Source: Prevotellaceae bacterium HUN156 (GTDB lineage: Bacteria > Bacteroidota > Bacteroidia > Bacteroidales > Bacteroidaceae). Taken from it: a stretch of 64,000 nt of DNA. Where the stretch lies: NCBI GenBank assembly GCA_900119285.1, contig FPIT01000006.1, positions 2,569 to 66,568 on the forward strand. The letters run 5' to 3'. The number at the start of each line of letters is the position of its first letter. Position 1 is the first letter of the stretch. A program made the position numbers and the translations under genes. Positions 1 to 8,125 of the stretch are shown piece by piece. The notes below the pieces were generated by a model. That model was not told where the DNA came from, searched no databases, and saw only the letters and a list, made by a program, of their open reading frames with translations.

Positions 1-1509
1 CTCCTATCGTTAATGCTCCTGCCGTTAGTGGCAAGTGCACAAGTAAATATTGGTGGCATCTACTACGAACTGAATTCAGAAAGTAAAACAGCGGAGGTGG
101 TATCAATGTCCACTGGAAAATATACAGGTGATATCGTGATACCCATGCTTGTAAGTTGTGATAATATCCAGTATAGCGTGACGAGTATAGGGGAATCGGC
201 TTTTAAATACTGCTCTGGCTTAACCTCTGTCACCATAGGAAATAGCGTGACGAGTATAGGGTACTCTGCTTTCTATGGCTGCTCTGGCTTAACCTCTGTC
301 ACCATTCCTAATAGCGTGACGAGTATAGGGGACAGTGCTTTTCGTGGCTGCTCTGGCTTAACCTCTGTCATCATTCCTAATAGCGTGACGAGTATAGGGG
401 ATCGTGCTTTCTCTGGCTGCTCTGGCTTAACCTCTGTCACTTCATTAAACCCGATTCCTCCAACAATTGATTCAAATACTTTTAATCCTTACACAGCAGT
501 CCTTATAGTCCTTAAAGGATGCAAGGCAGCATATCAGGCAGCTAACTACTGGCGGAAATTTACAAATATCGAGGAAATTAGTGAGAATACTGTAGTAATT
601 GACGATGTTTGGTATGAACTGAATTCTGAAAGTAAAACAGCGGAAGTGGTCTCAACACCCTTAGGAGAATATACAGGTGATATCGTGATACCAATGCTTG
701 TAAATTACGAAAACATCCAATATAGCGTGACGAGTATAGGGGACGAGGCTTTCCTTGGCTGCTCTCGCTTAACCTCTGTCACTATAGGAAATAGCGTGAC
801 GAGTATTGGGGAAGATGCTTTTTTGGGTTGCTATGGCTTAACCTCTATATCAGTAGAAAATGGGAATACGGTATATGATTCTCGTAATGACTGTAAAGCA
901 ATAATAGAAACAGAAAGTAATACGTTGATTTTAGGATGCGCAAACACAATAATTCCCAATAGCGTGACGAGTATAGGGGAAGGTGCTTTCTCTGACTGCT
1001 CTGGCTTAACCTCTGTCACCATTCCTAATAGCGTGACAAGTATAGGGAACGGTGCTTTCTCTTATTGCTCTGGCTTAACCTCTATCACCATTCCTAATAG
1101 CGTGACGAGTATAGGGAGATATGCTTTTCGTAACTGCTCTGGCTTAACCTCTATCACCATAGGCAATAGCGTGACGGGTATAGGGGACCATGCTTTCTTA
1201 GGCTGCTCCTGCTTAACCTCTATCACTTCATTAAACCCGATTCCTCCAACAATTGATACAAGTACTTTTTATTATTACCTTTATTACACTGCAGTCCTGA
1301 ATGTCCCTATAGGAAGTAAGGCTGCATATCAGGCAGATTACTACTGGTGGTATTTTACAAATATCGAGGAGATTGATGTGGCTGGAGTTCAAGGCATCCA
1401 AGTGGATAAAGATCAGAACGCTATGGTTTACGACCTGAATGGACGAAGACTCAATGCGCCCACGAAGGGTGTTGGAATCATTAATGGCAGAAAGGTGTTA
1501 ATGAAGTAA
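1..1509 (+). CDS. BspA-like leucine-rich repeat surface protein, 5' truncated by window edge
   Basis: Secreted surface protein of the BspA/TpLRR (LRR_5) family. The window begins inside the signal peptide: the visible start [14 protein letters not shown] is identical to residues 6 onward of the next gene, so the true start lies a few codons outside. Ten 23-residue repeats of the form [20 protein letters not shown] occur in blocks of four and six. The two blocks are separated by an internal duplication of the N-terminal module ([14 protein letters not shown] appears twice). The C-terminus, [18 protein letters not shown] followed by NGRKVLMK, resembles a type IX secretion sorting tail. BspA proteins usually act in adhesion; that role is inferred. 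It is a tandem paralogue of the gene at 1624. Confidence 0.9.
   Translation, partial: LLSLMLLPLVASAQVNIGGIYYELNSESKTAEVVSMSTGKYTGDIVIPMLVSCDNIQYSVTSIGESAFKYCSGLTSVTIGNSVTSIGYSAFYGCSGLTSVTIPNSVTSIGDSAFRGCSGLTSVIIPNSVTSIGDRAFSGCSGLTSVTSLNPIPPTIDSNTFNPYTAVLIVLKGCKAAYQAANYWRKFTNIEEISENTVVIDDVWYELNSESKTAEVVSTPLGEYTGDIVIPMLVNYENIQYSVTSIGDEAFLGCSRLTSVTIGNSVTSIGEDAFLGCYGLTSISVENGNTVYDSRNDCKAIIETESNTLILGCANTIIPNSVTSIGEGAFSDCSGLTSVTIPNSVTSIGNGAFSYCSGLTSITIPNSVTSIGRYAFRNCSGLTSITIGNSVTGIGDHAFLGCSCLTSITSLNPIPPTIDTSTFYYYLYYTAVLNVPIGSKAAYQADYYWWYFTNIEEIDVAGVQGIQVDKDQNAMVYDLNGRRLNAPTKGVGIINGRKVLMK
172..447 (+). repeat. 69-bp LRR-coding repeats, 4 units
   Basis: Four consecutive 69-bp units encode the 23-aa LRR_5 motif. 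Each starts around AGCGTGACGAGTATAGGG and is nearly identical to its neighbours at DNA level. Confidence 0.85.
721..1227 (+). repeat. 69-bp LRR-coding repeats, 6 units with one longer insertion
   Basis: Six further units of the 69-bp repeat. The second is followed by a longer non-repeat loop (about 870-950) encoding VENGNTVYDSRNDCKAIIET, a common insertion in BspA proteins. Confidence 0.8.
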
Positions 1510-1544
1510 CGATTTCTCCCGCCATTAACTATTATTTGCAAATG

Positions 1545-1552
1545 TATCTTTG
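1545..1552 (+). promoter_or_regulatory. -7 promoter element for the second BspA gene
   Basis: TATCTTTG matches the Bacteroidota -7 consensus TAnnTTTG, about 70 bases before the start at 1624. No good -33 TTTG is seen at the usual spacing. Confidence 0.45.
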
Positions 1553-1623
1553 CTGCATCAAATACTAAGCTCAAATATATAGTGACAAACATGGTGATTA
1601 ATTACGTTAACTAAGTGGAGATT

Positions 1624-3045
1624 ATGAAGAAAATTTATTTACTCCTATCGTTAATGCTCCTGCCGTTAGTGGCAAGTGCACAAGTAAATATTGGTGGCAT
1701 CTACTACGAACTGAATTCAGAAAGTAAAACAGCGGAAGTGGCCCAAAGCCCCATTGGGGAATACATAGGTAGTATAGAGATACCAATGCTTGTAAGTTAT
1801 AATAATATCCAATATAGCGTGACGAGTATAGGGAACAGTGCTTTCTCTGACTGCTCTTCCCTAACCTCTGTAACCATTCCTAATAGCGTGACGAATATAG
1901 GGTACGCTGCTTTCTTTTGTTGCTATAGATTAACCTCTGTCACTATTCCTAATAGCGTGACGAGTATAGGGAACAGTGCTTTTTGGGGCTGCTCTGGCTT
2001 AACCTCTGTCACCATAGGAAATAGCGTGACGAGTATAGGGGAATATGCTTTCACTGGCTGCTCTGGCTTAACCTCTGTCACCATTCCTAATAGCGTGACG
2101 AGTATAGGGTACGGTGCTTTCGCTCATTGCTCTGGCTTAACCTCTGTCACTATTCCTAATAGCGTGACGAGTATAGGGAACAGTGCTTTCTTAAGCTGCT
2201 CTGGCTTAACCTCTGTCACTATTGAAAATAGCGTGACGAGTATAGGGGATTATACTTTCTCTAACTGCTATGGCTTAACCTCTGTCACTATAGGAAATAG
2301 CGTGACGAGTATAGGGGAATATGCTTTCTCTGACTGCTCTTCCCTAACCTCTGTAACCATTCCTAATAGCGTGACGAGTATAGGGAACGGTGCTTTCTAT
2401 GGCTGCGATGGCTTAACCTCTGTCACTATCCCCAATAGCGTGACGAGTATAGTGGACCTTGCTTTCTCTTATTGCTCAAACTTAACCTCTGTCACCATCC
2501 CTAATAGCGTGACGAGTATAGGGTACCGTGCTTTCTATTGCTGCGATGGCTTAACCTCTGTCACTATAGGAAATAGCGTGACGAGTATAGGAGACGATGC
2601 TTTCTCTGGCTGTTCTTCCCTAACCTCTGTCACCATCCCTAATAGCGTGACGAGTATAGAAAGCCATGCTTTCTATGGCTGCTCTCGCTTAACCTCTATC
2701 ACCATTCCTAATAGCGTGACGAGTATAGGGGACCTTGCTTTCTCTTATTGCTCAAACTTAACCTCTGTCACTTCATTAAACCCGACTCCTCCAACAATTT
2801 ATTCAGAGACTTTTACTTGTTACACTGCAGTCCTGAATGTCCCTATAGGAAGTAAGGCTGCATATCAGGCAGCTTACTACTGGAGGGATTTTACAAATAT
2901 CGAGGAGATTGATGTGGCTGGAGTTCAAGGCATCCAAGTGGATAAAAATCAGAACGCTATGGTTTACGACCTGAATGGACGAAGACTCAATGCGCCCACG
3001 AAGGGTGTTGGAATCATTAATGGCAGAAAGGTGTTAATGAAGTAA
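1624..3045 (+). CDS. BspA-like leucine-rich repeat surface protein
   Basis: A 473-aa secreted LRR_5 protein. I chose ATG 1624 ([20 protein letters not shown], a clean signal peptide) over an in-frame GTG at 1615. After a short N-terminal module ([16 protein letters not shown]) come 14 uninterrupted 23-aa repeats, then the same C-terminal tail as the upstream paralogue ([17 protein letters not shown]). About 95 bases at the 5' end, and the 3' end with the first 30 bases after the stop, match the upstream copy. The pair is therefore a tandem duplication that includes flanks. Host or matrix adhesion is the usual BspA role; it is not shown here. Confidence 0.92.
   Translation: MKKIYLLLSLMLLPLVASAQVNIGGIYYELNSESKTAEVAQSPIGEYIGSIEIPMLVSYNNIQYSVTSIGNSAFSDCSSLTSVTIPNSVTNIGYAAFFCCYRLTSVTIPNSVTSIGNSAFWGCSGLTSVTIGNSVTSIGEYAFTGCSGLTSVTIPNSVTSIGYGAFAHCSGLTSVTIPNSVTSIGNSAFLSCSGLTSVTIENSVTSIGDYTFSNCYGLTSVTIGNSVTSIGEYAFSDCSSLTSVTIPNSVTSIGNGAFYGCDGLTSVTIPNSVTSIVDLAFSYCSNLTSVTIPNSVTSIGYRAFYCCDGLTSVTIGNSVTSIGDDAFSGCSSLTSVTIPNSVTSIESHAFYGCSRLTSITIPNSVTSIGDLAFSYCSNLTSVTSLNPTPPTIYSETFTCYTAVLNVPIGSKAAYQAAYYWRDFTNIEEIDVAGVQGIQVDKNQNAMVYDLNGRRLNAPTKGVGIINGRKVLMK
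1813..2778 (+). repeat. 69-bp LRR-coding repeats, 14 units
   Basis: Fourteen head-to-tail 69-bp units. Several are identical over more than 40 bases to units in the upstream gene, so repeat number could change by recombination. Confidence 0.85.
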
Positions 3046-3084
3046 CGATTTCTCCCGCCATTAACTATTATTGCAAATATATCT

Positions 3085-3110
3085 GGGCTGCCATTCGGTA
3101 GCCCTTTTTT
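3085..3110 (+). terminator. Rho-independent terminator after the BspA pair
   Basis: An 8-bp stem (GGGCTGCC pairing with GGTAGCCC, one G-T pair) with loop ATTC, followed by TTTTTT. Confidence 0.8.
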
Positions 3111-3133
3111 CTTAAACGATGTTAAACCCTATG

Positions 3134-3164
3134 GGGGTGTCCCGACTTTTGGGACACCCCTTTT
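3134..3164 (+). terminator. Second hairpin, terminator-like
   Basis: A perfect 10-bp stem (GGGGTGTCCC with GGGACACCCC) around a 7-base loop, followed by TTTT. It may be a backup terminator, or a boundary structure of the repeat-rich patch that begins right after it. Confidence 0.6.
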
Positions 3165-3166
3165 AG

Positions 3167-3192
3167 GAATCACCGGGACAGGTTTTTGATTC
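3167..3192 (-). repeat. REP-like 26-bp element, copy 1 (reverse)
   Basis: Ends GAATCA/TGATTC are inverted; the core reads ACCGGGACAGGTTTT. It is the reverse complement of the copy at 3320. Confidence 0.8.
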
Positions 3193-3298
3193 TAAGGAAT
3201 AATAAACAGCAAATTGCTACGTTTAAACAAATAGAATAGAGAACAACCACAATAGCACAGCGGGACAGTCCCGCTGTGTCATAAAGCATGTAAGTAAT

Positions 3299-3448
3299 AT
3301 GGAATGTTATAATTGCCAGGAATCAAAAACCTGTCCCGGTGATTCTTTTTTTAAAAATGGAGAACCTCTATTGGATGAGTCAGGAAATCCTATAACTTAC
3401 CCATCAAACAGTCAGGTTGGAACTAAAGGATTTGAATATGGTTTTTAA
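3299..3448 (+). pseudogene. Possible remnant of a toxin or other gene 3' end
   Basis: An open stretch from ATG 3299 to TAA 3448. Its last part reads like real protein: NGEPLLDESGNPITYPSN, then GTKGFEYGF and stop. The frame passes through the REP-like element at 3320, so the start of any original gene has been lost or replaced. Its place just before small immunity-like lipoproteins suggests the tail of a polymorphic toxin, but I do not recognise the family. It overlaps the start of the next gene by 11 bases. Confidence 0.3.
3320..3345 (+). repeat. REP-like 26-bp element, copy 2 (forward)
   Basis: Forward copy: GAATCA, core AAAACCTGTCCCGG, then TGATTC. It faces copy 1 across 127 bases; the interval holds a small palindrome (CAGCGGGACAGTCCCGCTG). 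Confidence 0.8.
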
Positions 3449-4091
3449 AATTAAAAAAAAATCATGCATATATTTTATATGCTTTGTATGTTTTCTTTTC
3501 TCATGCAGAGAGATACAAAGAACTTCTTTTGAAAATCTCCAAATAGTATGGGCAACCGAGTATTCTGAAGATGGACTAGATTTTTTGCTAAATAAGGATA
3601 CAACATATATTTATCCCAATAGCAAACTCGTTCTTAAAGAAGAAATGCATTTTTACTATCTTTCTTCGAAAGAATATTCTATAGCAAAAGATCTCCTTAA
3701 GAAATATTTTGACTACTACCTTTACGATATAGATAATAATTTAGATGAGGAGCCATATCGACTAAGAAAGTATTTCCGCCAATATTTGGCTTATAAAAAG
3801 AATGATTCAATCTTTGTTTATGTGAATCTATATACTAATTTCCCTGAAGTCTCAAACCCAGAGTGTTTATGTACAGTTGGTCCTAGCCCAAACGTACTAA
3901 TATACAAAGAAAATGGAGGGCGAGATTATGGTACAGCGATTATTGACATAAGTAATAAGAGAATTATTTATTTCAAATTGAGCAAAAAAGACTTAAATTA
4001 TAAGGCGGGAGAATACTCTGAACAGGAATTAAAAGTATTATTTCCCTCTGATTCAATAAAAGGAGACAACTCTGAATCACCGGGACAGTGA
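3438..4091 (+). CDS. Hypothetical lipoprotein, paralogue of the gene at 4806
   Basis: A 217-aa protein. I took ATG 3438 rather than an in-frame TTG at 3417 because it gives a lipoprotein signal (basic KIKKK, hydrophobic YFICFVCFLFSC). The mature part shares ordered blocks with the product of 4806: RKYFRQYLAYKK, VYVNLYTN, a Cys-X-Cys (CLC here, CMC there), and NGGRDYGTAIID. I do not recognise the family. Its position among an NTF2-like immunity protein and repeats suggests an immunity or accessory lipoprotein. The last residues (SESPGQ) are encoded by a truncated REP-like element, so the native C-terminus was probably altered. Confidence 0.65.
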   Translation: MVFKIKKKSCIYFICFVCFLFSCREIQRTSFENLQIVWATEYSEDGLDFLLNKDTTYIYPNSKLVLKEEMHFYYLSSKEYSIAKDLLKKYFDYYLYDIDNNLDEEPYRLRKYFRQYLAYKKNDSIFVYVNLYTNFPEVSNPECLCTVGPSPNVLIYKENGGRDYGTAIIDISNKRIIYFKLSKKDLNYKAGEYSEQELKVLFPSDSIKGDNSESPGQ

Positions 4092-4103
4092 ATCACCGGG
4101 ACC
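4074..4103 (-). repeat. REP-like element, truncated double copy
   Basis: GAATCACCGGGACAG followed at once by a second GAATCACCGGGA. Both lack the other half of the element. The stop of the preceding gene lies inside. Confidence 0.7.
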
Positions 4104-4222
4104 CTAATGACCCTAATAGATTGAATAACAGAATATCTTCTGACAATGAACCAGACAGCGATTGGGACATTTTAAATTTACTAAGGACTATCATATATCA
4201 ACAATATTAATAATTACACGTT

Positions 4223-4678
4223 ATGAAGAAAACATATTACTTTATTCTACTATTGATGATTCAATTGATAGGTTGTACATCAAATAATAGTCAACCGACT
4301 CCCATGTACAAATATTATGGTACATTTGAAAATGATAGCGATATGAAATCGTTGAGAATGGATCATATATTTAGAGAAGATTATACAAAAGAGCAAAGGA
4401 AACAATTAGAACAAGGCGAATTTGAGAAAGGATTAGAGGAGCCCGCAGTGCCTGATGCAGAAACTGCTTTCTATATTGCAAGAAGAATAATGATTAATAA
4501 ATTTGGAGAAGAGGACGTAAAAAAAGACTATCCTTTTAAGGTATGGCTTGTTGACAAATATGAATGGCGCATCATTGGAAGTTCAAAAGGTAGACAACGA
4601 TGGGGAGATTCAAGTATAACGTGTTCTATATGTAGACTTGATGGTAGAGTACTTGGATGTTATCATGAAAAACAATAA
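4223..4678 (+). CDS. Lipoprotein, NTF2-fold immunity protein-like
   Basis: A 151-aa protein with lipoprotein signal MKKTYYFILLLMIQLIGC. The second half has the order of features I associate with Imm-NTF2-type immunity proteins: PDAETAFYIARRIMINKFGE, then YPFKVWLVDKYEWRIIGS, then a C-terminal CRLDGRVLGCYHEKQ. Such proteins neutralise a partner toxin of a polymorphic toxin system. No intact toxin gene lies beside it, so this may be an orphan immunity gene. AT-rich codon use matches its patch and differs from the GC-richer housekeeping genes further right. The family assignment comes from memory of the motif order. Confidence 0.6.
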   Translation: MKKTYYFILLLMIQLIGCTSNNSQPTPMYKYYGTFENDSDMKSLRMDHIFREDYTKEQRKQLEQGEFEKGLEEPAVPDAETAFYIARRIMINKFGEEDVKKDYPFKVWLVDKYEWRIIGSSKGRQRWGDSSITCSICRLDGRVLGCYHEKQ

Positions 4679-4719
4679 TATCAAAGAGGAAGTTTTTTCA
4701 TCTCGAAGAACAATCAAAG

Positions 4720-4768
4720 GAATCAAAAACCTGTCCCGGTGATTCTCGGTGATTCTTGCGGTGATTCT
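4720..4768 (+). repeat. REP-like element with three CGGTGATTCT ends
   Basis: A full forward copy at 4720-4745, with the terminal decamer CGGTGATTCT repeated twice more (4747-4756, 4759-4768), as if the 3' end had been reused or slipped. Confidence 0.75.
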
Positions 4769-4805
4769 CTGATTTTGATTATGGTTTTTAACAAATAGTA
4801 AAACG

Positions 4806-5318
4806 ATGAAATACTGGATGTTTATATGTATTCTCATTATATATGGATGCAAAAGTAATAAAACTAATATGGGTGAGAACGAAATAAGTTGGGCATCTAA
4901 ATGGGATGGAGATTTGGATGAATATCTAATTGAGTACAAAACTTTCTCTTATTCCGATGGAAGACCATTTGCGATTACCAAGAATGACTTTCATTCTTTA
5001 TCTGAAGAAGAACAGCAATTGGCTACAAAAATCTTACAAGAGTATTTTCTCGATACCAATTTTTCCACTCACAAGCAAAAACCATATCCACTAAGAGAGT
5101 ATTTTCGCCAATATGTTGGATATCAGAAAGGAGAACACATTATGGTTCATGTGAACTTATATACTCATATCTCATATCGAAAAGATCCCCAATGCATGTG
5201 TATTTACATGAAAGATCTAACTCGCACAATAATAAATGAAAAGAATGGTGGGTCCCACTATGGAACTGTCATTATAGATTTAACAGAGAAAAAAGTGAAA
5301 TCTTTTTCACTCAGTTAG
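4806..5318 (+). CDS. Hypothetical lipoprotein, paralogue of the gene at 3438
   Basis: A 170-aa protein with a short lipoprotein signal MKYWMFICILIIYGC. It aligns by eye with the 217-aa product of 3438: REYFRQYVGYQKG, VHVNLYTH, PQCMC and NGGSHYGTVIIDL occur in the same order and spacing. It ends at KVKSFSLS, the point where the other copy reads IIYFKLS, so it lacks that copy's C-terminal extension. Family unknown. Two diverged copies flanking an immunity-like gene suggest duplication within an accessory patch. REP-like elements lie on both sides. Confidence 0.65.
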   Translation: MKYWMFICILIIYGCKSNKTNMGENEISWASKWDGDLDEYLIEYKTFSYSDGRPFAITKNDFHSLSEEEQQLATKILQEYFLDTNFSTHKQKPYPLREYFRQYVGYQKGEHIMVHVNLYTHISYRKDPQCMCIYMKDLTRTIINEKNGGSHYGTVIIDLTEKKVKSFSLS

Positions 5319-5370
5319 AATCCAAAAGTCTCTTATGCTATTGAAGGGGGATTATATGTGACACAAGTAG

Positions 5371-5396
5371 GAATCAAAAACCTGTCCCGGTGATTC
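5371..5396 (+). repeat. REP-like 26-bp element, forward copy
   Basis: Identical over 26 bases to the copy at 3320. Confidence 0.8.
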
Positions 5397-5445
5397 TCAC
5401 AAATAATATGAAATACAATTTGATTAATGTAAGAAGAAATCTAAG

Positions 5446-6099
5446 ATGAGAAAGTTACTTTTAATAATATTATTAGTTTCTTATGTATCAATTTGCTTTG
5501 CACAAGGAAATAGTTTTGATGATTTTAAGAAACTATTCAAGAAGGTCGAACTCCCTTTAGTTACAGATAGTTGCTCGATAAGAGATTTGGTATATGATGA
5601 TTATAAATTCCAGAAAATCGGCAGAAGGATGAAAAAATTCATACCAAAGAATCTTTATGAGGAATTGTTCAAAGAACAGAGTGTTAGAGCATATTTCAAT
5701 CTACCTATTAGTGAAAAATATATATCACTGATAATATATGCAGGATCTATTGAAGATGATTATTTAATAACCAACAGTGTCTTATATCTTGTTAATTACG
5801 ATATTGACGGAAACATTATAGATTACATTAAAGTTGCAGGATGTTGTTTCGAATGTGGGCACTCTTGGTACAAGATAAACCAACATAACATTTGGTATTC
5901 TTCCTATGAAGAATGTCCTGTTTCGTTCAAATATGATGGACATGAAGTCATACCAATGATAGAAAGTAGACTTAAATATGATATTGGTACAGATGGCCAT
6001 TTTTCTAAAGAAGAAGTACTGTTTTATCGTAAGGGGATATATAAACCAACATATAATGGGTGTTACTTTGAATTCCTTAGGAGTTTTCCAGAAGAATAA
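5446..6099 (+). CDS. Hypothetical secreted protein
   Basis: A 217-aa protein with signal peptide MRKLLLIILLVSYVSICFAQ. The mature part is charged, with no membrane helix. It has a CCFECGHSW cluster near the middle that could bind metal or form disulfides. I do not recognise the family. It is AT-rich like its neighbours and bounded by REP-like elements on both sides. From context it may be another immunity-type cargo gene; nothing in the protein itself shows this. Confidence 0.55.
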   Translation: MRKLLLIILLVSYVSICFAQGNSFDDFKKLFKKVELPLVTDSCSIRDLVYDDYKFQKIGRRMKKFIPKNLYEELFKEQSVRAYFNLPISEKYISLIIYAGSIEDDYLITNSVLYLVNYDIDGNIIDYIKVAGCCFECGHSWYKINQHNIWYSSYEECPVSFKYDGHEVIPMIESRLKYDIGTDGHFSKEEVLFYRKGIYKPTYNGCYFEFLRSFPEE

Positions 6100-6120
6100 T
6101 CAATTCAATCACTGTCAACC

Positions 6121-6151
6121 ATTCAATCATAGGAAAGGTTTTTGATTGAAT
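6121..6151 (-). repeat. REP-like element, variant with 9-bp inverted ends
   Basis: ATTCAATCA at one end and TGATTGAAT at the other, with core AGGAAAGGTTTT. A diverged relative of the 26-bp element. This and the following copies occupy the gene-free stretch 6100-6512. Confidence 0.65.
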
Positions 6152-6211
6152 TAAAAATAACACAGCGGGATGAAGTGAACCCCAATGTCTGAATACCAAT
6201 GGACAGATACC

Positions 6212-6259
6212 GAATCAATCATGGGGAATCAATCATGGGGACAGGTTTTTGATTGAATC
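6212..6259 (-). repeat. REP-like element with duplicated left end
   Basis: GAATCAATCATGGGG occurs twice in a row, followed by ACAGGTTTTTGATTGAATC. The core differs from the CCGGGA copies by ATGGGGA. Confidence 0.7.
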
Positions 6260-6264
6260 GCATG

Positions 6265-6290
6265 CAATCACGGGTACTGGTCTTTGATTC
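6265..6290 (-). repeat. REP-like element, diverged copy
   Basis: CAATCACGGGTACTGGTC followed by TTTGATTC; same layout as the other copies with several changes. Confidence 0.6.
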
Positions 6291-6381
6291 CTCCACGAAA
6301 TTCTTGGAAGATTAAAGGAAAGTGATTATATTTGCAAGCAGAATAGTAAAACGAAATAACATGAAACCAAATCATAACCAG

Positions 6382-6407
6382 GAATCAAAAATCTGCCGCC
6401 ATGATTG
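6382..6407 (+). repeat. REP-like element, diverged forward copy
   Basis: GAATCAAAAATCTGCCGCCA followed by TGATTG. It lies just before the promoter of the TPR/AraC regulator. Confidence 0.6.
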
Positions 6408-6427
6408 AAAAATAAATTTAGATTTAT

Positions 6428-6458
6428 TTTGTATTGTCTTCACTTATTCGTACCTTTG
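6428..6458 (+). promoter_or_regulatory. Promoter of the TPR/AraC regulator gene
   Basis: TTTG (6428-6431), 19 bases, TACCTTTG (6451-6458): an exact match to the Bacteroidota housekeeping promoter. It lies about 55 bases before ATG 6513 and supports that start over the upstream TTG at 6405. Confidence 0.8.
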
Positions 6459-6512
6459 CAATCAAATAAACACACCACAGTAGCAGTCTTCACTGCTGTG
6501 CAAATAAATAAT

Positions 6513-8081
6513 ATGAGAAAGGTTCCGTTCATCTACTTAGCCGTTTTTGCAGTACTCTTTGCTGCTTGCAATGCTCCCGCAGACAAGAATGCGTCGGACA
6601 CTACAAAATCCACCAATATCAATTGGCACGACTCCTGCGAGGCTGCCTATCAGCACATGCAAGCCTATTATCTTGCTGGGCAATACGATTCCATGCATGC
6701 TGAGGCACCTGCCGTGATGGAGCTGTGTAGTAAGCATGCCCAGTGGAACATCTATTACAATGCGTGGGAGCGACTGGCTGAGCGACTGGCATGGGAGCAA
6801 GAGTACGACCGACTGGCTGCCGAGGCAGAGGCGATGCGTACTGATGCCGTTAAGCGCGACAACGAGTACGGACAGGCGATAGCCTACTACGTATTGGCAC
6901 AAGGCTATCTTGTACAGGACAACTTTGCCGAGGCTGCCCGCTATTACGAACAGGCCGTCAATCACTACCCCACCAGCGAGAATCCGTCAATGCTGAACAT
7001 TATCTACAACAGCTATAGTCAGGCTCTGCTCCACATCAAGGAGTACGACCGCATGGATGAACTGCACAAAAAGTGGCGTCAGATGCTCGACCGCTACCCC
7101 GTCGACGACGACAATCCCGCGCGCGACGTCTATGCGAACTGGCGCGTGCAGTATTACTTCTGCACCTATCTATTGCAAATGGAGCGCAGCCAGTATAACC
7201 AGGCGGCAGCGACGCTAGATTCAGCAGTCTATTATGAAGTCATCGACGGCAACATCCCTGCAAACATCAACCTCATCATGCGCTACCGCTGCAAGTTGGC
7301 GAATGTCCGCGGACACTATGCAGAGGCACTGACCTATGCCGACAGTACACTGCGAATGTCTGCCAACATCGACGATGCCGCTGTCATTGGAGCCCTTGAG
7401 GATCGCACGATAGCTCTAAAGGGACTGGGACGCTACGCCGAGGCACTGGCTGACCACGAGCAATTAAAGCAGTTGAACGACTCTATCATACAGACAGACA
7501 ACCGCGAACAACTAAACGTGCTGAACAAGCGCTTTGAGGTGGCTGAACTGCAACTCAGCGAGCAGCGCACACGCTCACAGCTATACATATCTATGGTGGT
7601 CGTGGTATTGCTACTAGTCATCGTAGCCTTCGGCATCATCTACACCCGACGCGTACGACAGAAGAACCGCAAGCTCTATGAGCAAATCATGCTATTGCAG
7701 AAAGTTAATAGCCAGCCCGTAGCCGAGGTCACGAATCCAGAGTCCAACCCTCTCTACACTTCTATCTGCGAGCTGATGCATCAGGAGAAGCCCTACACCG
7801 ATGCCGACTTCTCACGCGAAGATCTTGCCAGTCGCCTGGCTACCAACCGAACCTATATTGCCGATGCTATCCGTGAAGGTTCCGGAGGATTGTCGTTCCA
7901 GCAGTTCCTCACCGCATATCGCGTCAGTCACGCCACACACCTGTTGGCAGAAACTGACTACAGCATTGAGCAGATAGCCTTCGCCTCAGGCTTCAACAGC
8001 CGTCAGGTCTTTGCCCGCGCATTCCGCGAACAGCACGGATTGTCGCCCTCAGACTTCCGACAGGCTCGCCACAATCTGTAA
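6513..8081 (+). CDS. Membrane-anchored TPR protein with C-terminal AraC-type HTH
   Basis: A 522-aa one-protein sensor-regulator. From ATG 6513 it has a lipoprotein-like signal (FAVLFAAC). About 300 residues of TPR-like helices follow (repeated YAEALAD / YYEQAVNHYP type segments). There is one membrane helix near residues 360-380 (LYISMVVVVLLLVIVAFGII) and a cytoplasmic AraC/XylS DNA-binding domain over the last 90 residues (EDLASRLATNRTYIADAI, then EQIAFASGFNSRQVFARAF). This layout is common in Bacteroidota: an outside TPR domain linked through the membrane to an AraC domain. It precedes the small membrane protein, LLAGS peptide and fimbrillin-like genes and probably regulates them; that is inferred from position. 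Confidence 0.88.
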   Translation: MRKVPFIYLAVFAVLFAACNAPADKNASDTTKSTNINWHDSCEAAYQHMQAYYLAGQYDSMHAEAPAVMELCSKHAQWNIYYNAWERLAERLAWEQEYDRLAAEAEAMRTDAVKRDNEYGQAIAYYVLAQGYLVQDNFAEAARYYEQAVNHYPTSENPSMLNIIYNSYSQALLHIKEYDRMDELHKKWRQMLDRYPVDDDNPARDVYANWRVQYYFCTYLLQMERSQYNQAAATLDSAVYYEVIDGNIPANINLIMRYRCKLANVRGHYAEALTYADSTLRMSANIDDAAVIGALEDRTIALKGLGRYAEALADHEQLKQLNDSIIQTDNREQLNVLNKRFEVAELQLSEQRTRSQLYISMVVVVLLLVIVAFGIIYTRRVRQKNRKLYEQIMLLQKVNSQPVAEVTNPESNPLYTSICELMHQEKPYTDADFSREDLASRLATNRTYIADAIREGSGGLSFQQFLTAYRVSHATHLLAETDYSIEQIAFASGFNSRQVFARAFREQHGLSPSDFRQARHNL

Positions 8082-8125
8082 CATTTTACTTTATCATTTG
8101 TAACATAGAGACGTAAAACGGCTGG

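Noticed and set aside
172..2778. Regularly spaced repeats at the left edge as a CRISPR array
   Set aside because: The period is 69 bp, all repeats are in frame and encode LRR_5 motifs, and no unique spacers exist.
4610..4939. Minus-strand frame of 109 codons
   Set aside because: It overlaps two plus-strand lipoprotein genes and a REP-like element, and has no protein-like features.
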